64,000 nucleotides of DNA from Rhodopirellula sp. P2. Its GTDB lineage: Bacteria > Planctomycetota > Planctomycetia > Pirellulales > Pirellulaceae. This document shows, in pieces, positions 48,859-55,741 of the stretch. Where the stretch lies: the NCBI RefSeq assembly GCF_028768465.1, contig NZ_CP118225.1, positions 2,337,001 through 2,401,000 of the forward strand. Direction: 5' to 3'. How positions within the stretch are numbered: position 1 is the first letter of the stretch; every line of letters starts with the position of its first letter. A program made the position numbers and the translations under genes. The notes below the pieces were generated by a model. The model saw only the letters and a program-made list of their open reading frames with translations, did no database searches and was not told where the DNA came from.

Positions 48859-50919
48859 TCAGCGAGGTTTTCCAATCGCGAACAATTTGTCTTTCGTGCT
48901 GATGAAAATGGTTTCATCTGCCGCGACGGCCGTGCTGTAAACGCTGGTTCCCATGTTGATTTCTTCGATGGGTTCGTTGTTTTCAGCGCCGAATTCAAAG
49001 ACGCACACGTCGCCGTCTTCATCCCCGATGTAGACCTTGTCATCGGCGATCAACGGGCTGCCCCAGCTTTGGGCAAACATGTCGTAAGTGAAGTGGACGA
49101 TCGGCGTGCCGTCTTCGTTGCCCTTGGCATCCAAGCAGTGGACCAACCCAGAGAAGTCAGCGATGTAGAGCACGTCGTCTTTGATGGCGACGGTTCCGCA
49201 ACTGCGGTGCATTTCTTCCTCGAAATCAATTTCACCGTCTTCATTTTGGTCGGCCAGCGAATAGTGCCAGACAACGGCCGAGTTTGGGTTGTCGACCGCG
49301 GCTTCACCTTTCTCAGGTTCGACAGCTTGAATGCGTTTGTGCCCAATCGGTTCGCGACTGTCACCTTCCATCTTCACTGCCAGTTGCGGCGAAACATCGC
49401 CCCGTTTGGTTGGGTCGATGCACCACAGGTGGCCTTCGCCTTCGCCGTGTTCAGGGTCTTGGCCGACCGCGATGTAGACCCATCCGTCGTAGGCGACGGG
49501 GGTGGCGATCAGATTGTTGCGAGTGCCTTCGCCACCAAGGATCCACTTGGATTCCTTGGGGTTGCAGTCAAATTTCCAAAGCAATTCGCCGGCACCGTCT
49601 TTTCCACCATCTGCTTTGAAGCTGTAGAGCCATCCGTCTCCACCGCAGAACAAGACTTGTGGGACACCACCCAGGACTTCGACGGAAGGCGACGACCATT
49701 GACCGTGAAGGATGTTGGTACCGGGGGATTGATCGGTCCACAGGACTTCACCGGTGTTCTTGTTCATGCAGATGAAGCTGGGAGCTTCAGGAGCGGGCAA
49801 GTTGATGTGGGATTCGTCGAGACCATTGCTGGTGTTCACGAACAACAAATCGCCGTAGCTGGTGACGCTGCAAGAGCACATGTTGTGCTGGCTGACGCCC
49901 AGTTCATCCATCATGTTGAAGACCCAGATCACATCGGCGTCTTGTTTGTCTTCGACCGACAGGGTTTTGAAGATCGAGATGCGAGGCCCGAGTTGTTTGA
50001 ATGCCAGGGTGCGTTCGACGCCACCGAACTTGCCGGTGGCGGTCCAGGATTTGTTTTCGGCGAGTGTTTTGATCTCGACCTGGCCTTCGGGAGCACTTCC
50101 AGCCTCGGTCAAGACGTTGGTCAAAGCGTCGTTGAGTTGACCTTGGTTGAGCGATAAAAGTGAATCTTCAAACTCGCTGCCTTCGCCGCTGTTGGGAAGG
50201 TCACCGACCCGAGCGACTTCGTTTTGAACTTGGCCATCGTCTTCGTTGTCGTGGAAGCCTTGGGTGTCCAGGCAACGGACTTCGCCACGACTGGTGACGA
50301 ACCACAGGCGTTCGCCTTCAACCAATGGGGCACAGCAAATGCCTTGCAAAGGCCAATCGTGAACGCGACCGGTGATCAGCTTTTCGCTGCTGTGCTGCCA
50401 GAGAAAGCTTCCGTCTTCTTGGTCGAATGCGAGCAAGCAGCCCAGGTCAACGTTGCTGGGATAGCGTTCCAGGTACCCGTTGCCGTTGTTGGTGCCGACG
50501 TAGACTTGGCCACCGGCGACAACGGGGTTGCCGTAGGTTTGGCTGCCGAGGCTGGAGAACCAGCGAATGTTTTCTGCTTTGGATCCATCCCATTCGCCCG
50601 TGCGACGGTCGAATTTGCCGATGTTCCAGGTCTCGGGCAAGTTCTTTGCGTTGGGAACATTGTTGCGAACCCGGGTGCCGCCCCATTGGGGCCACTCTTT
50701 GCCGGATTCCATGACTTCCTTCACATCCGCCGCGGATCCTGAATCGGATTTCGATGAGTCCACGTCGACGACGATGGCCTCATTGGCGGCGGCGGCCGTC
50801 AGGGTGACGGAGTTCAATGGAATGGGAGGCTGGCACCCACTCAAGAGAACGGTTGTCAGTGTGCCCAGCATCGCGGAGCCGATCATCAAGCACCAAGCAG
50901 AAAATTCAGAGCGAGCCAT
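48859..50919 (-). CDS. PQQ-like beta-propeller lipoprotein
   Basis: 686 residues. The signal ends LLSGC with lipid-attachment Cys29. The mature part starts WPQWGGTRVRNNVPNAKNLPETW, the usual opening of planctomycete PQQ-like repeat proteins. It then shows repeated blades such as GNPVVAGGQVYVGTNNGNG, DDVLYIADFSGLVHCLDA and DDKVYIGDEDGDVCVFE. No dehydrogenase active site is seen, so a scaffold or BamB-like role is as likely as an enzyme. It lies directly downstream of a second propeller gene on the same strand. Confidence 0.85.
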   Translation of the reverse strand: MARSEFSAWCLMIGSAMLGTLTTVLLSGCQPPIPLNSVTLTAAAANEAIVVDVDSSKSDSGSAADVKEVMESGKEWPQWGGTRVRNNVPNAKNLPETWNIGKFDRRTGEWDGSKAENIRWFSSLGSQTYGNPVVAGGQVYVGTNNGNGYLERYPSNVDLGCLLAFDQEDGSFLWQHSSEKLITGRVHDWPLQGICCAPLVEGERLWFVTSRGEVRCLDTQGFHDNEDDGQVQNEVARVGDLPNSGEGSEFEDSLLSLNQGQLNDALTNVLTEAGSAPEGQVEIKTLAENKSWTATGKFGGVERTLAFKQLGPRISIFKTLSVEDKQDADVIWVFNMMDELGVSQHNMCSCSVTSYGDLLFVNTSNGLDESHINLPAPEAPSFICMNKNTGEVLWTDQSPGTNILHGQWSSPSVEVLGGVPQVLFCGGDGWLYSFKADGGKDGAGELLWKFDCNPKESKWILGGEGTRNNLIATPVAYDGWVYIAVGQDPEHGEGEGHLWCIDPTKRGDVSPQLAVKMEGDSREPIGHKRIQAVEPEKGEAAVDNPNSAVVWHYSLADQNEDGEIDFEEEMHRSCGTVAIKDDVLYIADFSGLVHCLDAKGNEDGTPIVHFTYDMFAQSWGSPLIADDKVYIGDEDGDVCVFEFGAENNEPIEEINMGTSVYSTAVAADETIFISTKDKLFAIGKPR

Positions 50920-51032
50920 GATTGTTTTTGGGAGGGAGGGATCGTTGGGTGTTGGAAGCGGATCGCGGGGGGAGTGGAGGTCTGCGATCTCGCTGCAAGG
51001 TTTTCAGAGGGAGTTATTGAAGGGAACGGCGG

Positions 51033-51058
51033 GGGGCGGCGGATGAGTCTGCCGCCCC
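51033..51058 (-). terminator. Hairpin after the second propeller gene
   Basis: GGGGCGGC-GGATGAGTCT-GCCGCCCC is a perfect 8-bp G+C stem, 8 bp beyond the stop of the 772-residue gene on its transcribed strand. No T-run follows. It may partly end transcription between the two propeller genes. Confidence 0.4.
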
Positions 51059-51065
51059 ACCTGCA

Positions 51066-53384
51066 TCACTCGTTGGGAGTGACTTCCAAGTTGTCGATGT
51101 AAAGCTCCGCGACTTTCGCGTTGCCGTACAAACCAGGGCTGGCCGAGAGGACAGGGATTTTGTCTTCTGCAGTCACGGTCCAGTCAGCGGGCTCTTCTTC
51201 GCCGCGAGGCCAAATCTTGCCCTTCAACACGGCAATCGCATCATCGCCGCTGCCTTCGATCTGGGCTCGGAATTTCATCCGGTACCACTGGTCTTCTTTC
51301 CAGGGGAAGTCAACGGTTTGTGCCATTCGCAATTGCGGTGACCAGGATCGAATTTGCAACTGTTGGCTGTTGCCCATCAAATCCAACACGTAACCGTGAG
51401 CGGTCAAGCCAATGTCGGGAAGTTGGTCGTTGGCTCGGCTGCCACGAACATCTGCGGCAATGGTGTAGTTCTTCAGTTCGCTGGATCCCATCCAAGCACG
51501 GCTGCGTGCTCCCTTGGGAATCGTGCTGATCTTGACCAAGGCGGGCGAGCCATCGACGGGACGGATCACGTGTCGATAACGAGCACCCACCCAGGAAAGC
51601 GGTGGGTCATTCAAGTCGTCGAAGTTGAACGCCCAGGGCAGTTCAGGCACGATCCGAACGCGGGTGGATCCGGAAACACTTCCGACCTTGGCAATGATCG
51701 TGGCTGCCGTGTGAGCCACGTCCGCATTGGCGGTGAAGACGTTGCCGTCGACTGAGCCAGGTCCTTCGACGCTGAACGTGACCTCGGATCCTTCTGGATC
51801 GGCCAAGCGTTGTCCCAATCGATTGAACAACCGAACGGACAATTCCATGGTTTGGCCGGGATGCAGCAAGGCTTCCGCGGGAGTGATCAGCAGTTGGGCT
51901 GGTTCTGGATTTTCCTCGAGGGCTGTTTCACCGAGCAATTGCTCTGCCAAAACGAGCGGTTTTTGCTTGGATTCCGGTTTGCCAACGCAGTACAGAGCCG
52001 AGGCTCCTTGGAAATACAGCTTTCCATTGGCCAAGATTGGCGAGGAATGAAACGCTTCGTTGCGAATGCGTCCCTTGCTGAGGAATTCGACGCCCTCTTC
52101 GGTCATTTCCAAGATTGCCCAACGACCGTTTTCGGTGAGCACATAGAGTTTTTCATCCGCGACCAAAAGCGAGGGCCACTGTTTGCGGTCTCCGATTGCG
52201 ATTCGCTCGGCGATCAAGTCACCCGTCTCGGTGTCAATGATCCAAAGTTTGCAGCGGTCATCGACGACGTACAAACGGTTGTCGACGACGACGGGAGCAC
52301 TGCGTCCGACGACCAAACCTTCCATCTTCCAGACTTCTTTGCCGTAGGTTTCGTCACCGGTTCCGCCGACTTCGATGGAAGCGACCGCGCCCATCGAGCT
52401 GCCGGACATGTTTTCTTCGCTGTGGCTGGCATAAACCCGATTGCCATCCACCAACGGTGTCGCAAACAGTCCCCGGCGGGACAGGTCGTGGTGCCAGAGC
52501 GGTTTGCCGGTCCGAGGTTGGATGCCCCATACGGCTCCGTCACCGGTTCCCAGAATCAATTGCCGTTGGCCTTCGATCGTGGTCAGCGTGGGAGCGGAGT
52601 AAGTGGTGTCGTTGGGCAAATCCTTGGTGCCGCTGAACCAGACGACTTCGCCGGTCAGTTTGTCCATTGCGATCAGGCGATGGTTTGGCTTGGCGGCTTC
52701 GCCCCAGTTGATGATGATGCCGCTGATGATCACGAGGTCTTCGTGAATCACGGGGAAGTTGGTTCGTCCGCCGTAAGTCGACAACATGCCAAACTGTTCG
52801 TGCAGCGGTTTGCTCCAGACGGTTTGACCCGTTTCGCCATTGATGCAGAGGAACAAATCGCAGACGCCCAGGGCATAGACATTGCCACTTTCTGGGTCCG
52901 CGACCACGCTGCTCCATCCCACCCGGGTGTCAGGCACGTCGGACATCCAAACGTTGAAGCGGTTTTCCCAGAGGGTTTCACCGGTTTCGGCGTCGAGGCA
53001 GACGACCTTTTCACCTTCGGTGTCCGTGCCCGGATTGGAACGCATCATCAAGTAGAGTCGGCCGTTCATCGACACTGGCGTGCTGCGGGTGCCGATGTCG
53101 TCGCGTTTCCAAATCAGATTGCTGCCTTCACCACCCTCGGAGTCCCAGTCGTCGACCAAGTTCTCCGCTTCGGCGGTCCCATTGAAATGGGGGCCACGCC
53201 AATAGGTCCAATCAGCGGTTTGTCCGTTTTCTTGGGAGTGGGCAATGGAGGAGCCCAGGGTCAGGCCAACACAACCCATCAGACACAGCAACATCACGAC
53301 CACACGGGGCGGGCGATCAAAGTGTTGTGAGGTCCTCAGGAAGCGTGGCGAAGTGACTGAGCGGCGCAACGTCGCAAACATCAA
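51066..53384 (-). CDS. Secreted PQQ-like beta-propeller protein with C-terminal beta domains
   Basis: 772 residues. A signal segment (about 28-50) is preceded by a basic 25-residue N-terminus. It opens WTYWRGPHFNGTAEAENL. The propeller spans about 60-480, with blades such as GRLYLMMRSNPGT and NRLYVVDDRCKLWIIDTETG. An Ig-like stretch (about 505-590) and a C-terminal lectin-like beta domain (about 600-770, ending KVAELYIDNLEV) follow. It is probably periplasmic or on the surface, and paralogous to the lipoprotein downstream. Function is unknown. Confidence 0.83.
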   Translation of the reverse strand: MMFATLRRSVTSPRFLRTSQHFDRPPRVVVMLLCLMGCVGLTLGSSIAHSQENGQTADWTYWRGPHFNGTAEAENLVDDWDSEGGEGSNLIWKRDDIGTRSTPVSMNGRLYLMMRSNPGTDTEGEKVVCLDAETGETLWENRFNVWMSDVPDTRVGWSSVVADPESGNVYALGVCDLFLCINGETGQTVWSKPLHEQFGMLSTYGGRTNFPVIHEDLVIISGIIINWGEAAKPNHRLIAMDKLTGEVVWFSGTKDLPNDTTYSAPTLTTIEGQRQLILGTGDGAVWGIQPRTGKPLWHHDLSRRGLFATPLVDGNRVYASHSEENMSGSSMGAVASIEVGGTGDETYGKEVWKMEGLVVGRSAPVVVDNRLYVVDDRCKLWIIDTETGDLIAERIAIGDRKQWPSLLVADEKLYVLTENGRWAILEMTEEGVEFLSKGRIRNEAFHSSPILANGKLYFQGASALYCVGKPESKQKPLVLAEQLLGETALEENPEPAQLLITPAEALLHPGQTMELSVRLFNRLGQRLADPEGSEVTFSVEGPGSVDGNVFTANADVAHTAATIIAKVGSVSGSTRVRIVPELPWAFNFDDLNDPPLSWVGARYRHVIRPVDGSPALVKISTIPKGARSRAWMGSSELKNYTIAADVRGSRANDQLPDIGLTAHGYVLDLMGNSQQLQIRSWSPQLRMAQTVDFPWKEDQWYRMKFRAQIEGSGDDAIAVLKGKIWPRGEEEPADWTVTAEDKIPVLSASPGLYGNAKVAELYIDNLEVTPNE

Positions 53385-53552
53385 GGATTCCGGGGGGCGG
53401 GGATGGAGGCAGGGAAGGAGAGGAACGACAGGATAGTCCCAATCGTGTGGATTAAAATGATTTTAGCGTGCCGGTACCCGTCACGTGCAATCCCCTCGAA
53501 TGCTCAAATGTGTAAATGCCGTTTTGACGGCGATTTTCGAGCTTTTGAGAGG

Positions 53553-54020
53553 TCATTCGAAAGACGAAAGCCGGCGAGGCGGCGGGACAGTCGAGTTTTT
53601 GCCTGACTCCACGGCAGGATCGCCGAAGTGCTCGTCCGCGGAATCGAATTCCGGGGTGCACACGATCAAGACCTCCATTTTTCCCACCGCACGGTGTTTG
53701 ACCCGGGGAGGAATGAGAATGGACATCAGGGGACGGACGGGATGAAGTTCGCCATCGAGCTCAATGGCCGCATCCGGATCGCATTTCAAGATCACGTAAA
53801 TCTCGGTGTGATCGCGATGGAAGTGTGATTGGGCGTCCAGACTGATTTGAGTCAGATGCAATGTGCCTGGGAAATGGGGCGAGTCCGCGAAGGCGCGTCG
53901 GGCCTGTCCACAGGGGCACTCGACTGGTTCGATTCGCGTCAAATCCACGAGTTCAGGTTGGGAGGGGCCGGGGGTGGCCCGTTGGTTCGCCGGATTCGCG
54001 TGCATTCGTTTGGGTTTCAT
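53553..54020 (-). CDS. Small cupin protein
   Basis: 155 residues from the ATG at 54020 (GTG at 54047 and ATG at 54005 are alternatives). The cupin motif 1 is HFHRDHTEIYVIL and motif 2 is near PLMSILIPPRVKHRAVG, giving the usual His/Glu metal site. A Cys pair (ECPCG) lies before the barrel. It has no signal. Substrate or regulatory role cannot be told. Confidence 0.78.
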   Translation of the reverse strand: MKPKRMHANPANQRATPGPSQPELVDLTRIEPVECPCGQARRAFADSPHFPGTLHLTQISLDAQSHFHRDHTEIYVILKCDPDAAIELDGELHPVRPLMSILIPPRVKHRAVGKMEVLIVCTPEFDSADEHFGDPAVESGKNSTVPPPRRLSSFE

Positions 54021-54638
54021 GACGGCGCGTTCCACGACGGAAGCCACTCGATTTGAGCCGCTGTTACCGCCACGAGGGGGTGATTCTGTCAGTCTGAATC
54101 GATTAAACGCATCGTACCAAGGGATTGTTCAGGACGACCCATACCAGCCGAATAACCGCGTTGAAATTCCGCAAGCCGCAAACGTTAACAAGCTGACGAA
54201 AAAGGCTCAAACCACTGCATTGAAGCCTAGGTGTCGCCGATACGTTTGTTGTCCGACCGCTTGAGTCGGGTTTGAAATGCTCCCGGCATCGCAAGCTCGA
54301 TCCAACTCAAGTGACTCGGATGACCCAGAGATGCAGACAGCGGATGTCAGCATCTGGCAGATGTTTCTTCATCCAACGATTGAACTCATTTCACCATCGC
54401 CAGGAAGTCTGGCACGAATCGATAACGGATTTCAGAACTGAACGAAGTCAGCGGGCCAGGTGCTCGCACCTCGCTCGGTTTGTGTTCTGAAGTCTTTCCT
54501 CGGGGCTTGATCGTCGGCGACTTCGTCCGACGACCGTGTCCCCCGGACACAGATTCAATGGTGAGGTTGCAAAATCGCATGTGACGGATCACTGCCGACA
54601 ACTTCCCGCAACAATCTCGAGAGGGAGAATAATCTCCG
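54021..54638. other. Intergenic region upstream of the Cys-rich gene
   Basis: About 600 bp without a credible gene, between the divergent cupin and Cys-rich genes. It looks somewhat richer in A+T than its surroundings by eye (for example GTTAACAAGCTGACGAAAAAGG near 54185). No operator or RNA gene was recognised except the hairpin next to the Cys-rich start codon. Confidence 0.4.
54624..54637 (+). promoter_or_regulatory. Hairpin covering the ribosome site of the Cys-rich gene
   Basis: GGAGA-ATAA-TCTCC is a perfect 5-bp stem with a 4-nt loop ending one base before the ATG at 54639. The GAGGGAG ribosome site (54621-54627) overlaps the left arm, so folding would hide it. This could be a translation switch, or an accidental palindrome. 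Confidence 0.45.
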
Positions 54639-55490
54639 ATGAAGCGGACAATTTTAACACTGACGATGGTCGTAGCTAGTTCGGTTTGTACACAAGGCTT
54701 CGGCTTTGACCTGCTGGACCGAATGCTCGGCATGAAAGGCTGCGGCAGCTCAACAGCTTGCTGTGAAGCTCCTGCTTGTGAGCCTACTTGTGGTTTGGAA
54801 GCACCTTGCGGCGGTTGCGACAGCGACTGCGGATGTGCTCCTGCTTGCGAACCTGATTGTGGTTGCGAAGCCCCTTGTGGCGGTTGTGACTCCGGTTGTG
54901 GCTTGCTGAAGGGCAAACTGTTCGGCGGCTGCAACAGCTGTGCGGAACCAACTTGCGGTTGCGAAGTCGCTGATTGTGGCTGTGCACCTGCTTGCGAAGT
55001 CGCTTGCGAACCAGCTTGTGGTTGCGAAATCGCTTCTTGCGAACCTTCGTGCTGCGACAGCGGATGCAGCATTGGCAAGGGCGGCTTGCTGAGCAAGTTG
55101 TTCAAGGGCCACAAAGGTTGCAACAGCTGCTGCGAAGCTCCTTGTGAAGTCGCTTGCGAACCAGCTTGCGGTTGCGAAATCGCTTCTTGCGAACCTACCT
55201 GCTGCGACAGCGGATGTGACAGCGGATGCTGCACCATCGGCAAGGGCGGCCTGCTGAAGAAACTCTTCGGCAACTTGGGTTGCAAGAAGAGCAGCTGCTG
55301 TGACATGGGCTGCGACGCAGCTCCTTGTGACACCGGATGCGGATGTGGATCGACCTACGCCGCTCCTACTGCCGCACCAGTCGCTGCTCCTCACGCCGCT
55401 CCAATGCCACCTGCACCGATCGTTGATCCAAGTGCAAGCATTTCCCGTAATCGTCGCGTCATTCAGGCCAGTGCCAGCTACGTTCGCTGA
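54639..55490 (+). CDS. Exported cysteine-rich repeat protein (probable wall/surface protein)
   Basis: 283 residues with an N-terminal signal (MKRTILTLTMVVASSVCTQG). About 50 residues are Cys, mostly as CxxC, CC, CGC and EPxC units. A module of the form CEVACEPACGCEIASCEP is repeated, each copy ending in a basic amphipathic link: LLDRMLGMKGC, LLKGKLFGGCNSC, LLSKLFKGHKGCNSC, LLKKLFGNLGC. The C-terminal 50 residues are Ala/Pro-rich and Cys-free, ending NRRVIQASASYVR. Disulfide-rich protein walls are known in planctomycetes, and the export signal argues against a metallothionein. It ends at a shared terminator, convergent with the transglutaminase-like gene. Confidence 0.85.
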   Translation: MKRTILTLTMVVASSVCTQGFGFDLLDRMLGMKGCGSSTACCEAPACEPTCGLEAPCGGCDSDCGCAPACEPDCGCEAPCGGCDSGCGLLKGKLFGGCNSCAEPTCGCEVADCGCAPACEVACEPACGCEIASCEPSCCDSGCSIGKGGLLSKLFKGHKGCNSCCEAPCEVACEPACGCEIASCEPTCCDSGCDSGCCTIGKGGLLKKLFGNLGCKKSSCCDMGCDAAPCDTGCGCGSTYAAPTAAPVAAPHAAPMPPAPIVDPSASISRNRRVIQASASYVR

Positions 55491-55544
55491 GTGAACTTGT
55501 TCACTTGATGAAAGTAGACCACTGCGTCAAACAGACGTGACCTC

Positions 55545-55590
55545 AAAAACGCCTCGGCGAAGGGTAACCTTCTCCGGGGCGTTTTTTTTT
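55545..55590. terminator. Bidirectional rho-independent terminator
   Basis: AACGCCTCGGCGAAGG-GTAA-CCTTCTCCGGGGCGTT is a 16-bp stem with two imperfect pairs. It has a run of nine T on the right and five A on the left, so it works for transcripts from either side. It serves the convergent Cys-rich and transglutaminase-like genes. Confidence 0.88.
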
Positions 55591-55602
55591 ATGCGCCAGC
55601 CG

Positions 55603-55737
55603 CAGCTCTGACACTCACAGCTCTGACACTCACAGCTCTGGCACTCACAGCTCTGGCACTCACAGCTCTGGCACTCACAGCTCTGGCACTCACAGCTCTG
55701 GCACTCACAGCTCTGGCATCCGCAGCTCTGGCATCCG
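55603..55737. repeat. 15-bp tandem repeat array, nine units
   Basis: Units from left: CAGCTCTGACACTCA twice, CAGCTCTGGCACTCA five times, CAGCTCTGGCATCCG twice, then a partial unit running into the stop codon of the minus-strand gene. Units are adjacent with no spacers. Read on the minus strand the array stays in the frame of that gene past its TGA, coding pentapeptides AADAR, AVSAR and AVSVR up to a TAA at 55589-55591. Confidence 0.95.
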
Positions 55738-55741
55738 CAGC

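Noticed and set aside
48814-50157. A 447-codon plus-strand frame over the propeller lipoprotein gene
   Set aside because: It is the complement of repeated Gly/Asp-rich blades; the minus-strand gene has a signal, lipobox and PQQ-type motifs.
51810-53330. A 506-codon plus-strand frame over the second propeller gene
   Set aside because: No motif or start signal; the minus-strand gene is well supported.
54386-55333. A Gln/Ser/Pro-rich frame of 315 codons on the minus strand with apparent repeats
   Set aside because: Its repeats are the reverse reading of the Cys codons of the plus-strand gene, which has a signal peptide, ribosome site and terminator.
54639-55490. Metallothionein as identity of the Cys-rich protein
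   Set aside because: It has an export signal, is much longer than metallothioneins and has structured linkers, so a wall or surface role fits better.
55603-55737. CRISPR array
   Set aside because: The 15-bp units are directly adjacent with no spacers, and no cas gene is nearby.
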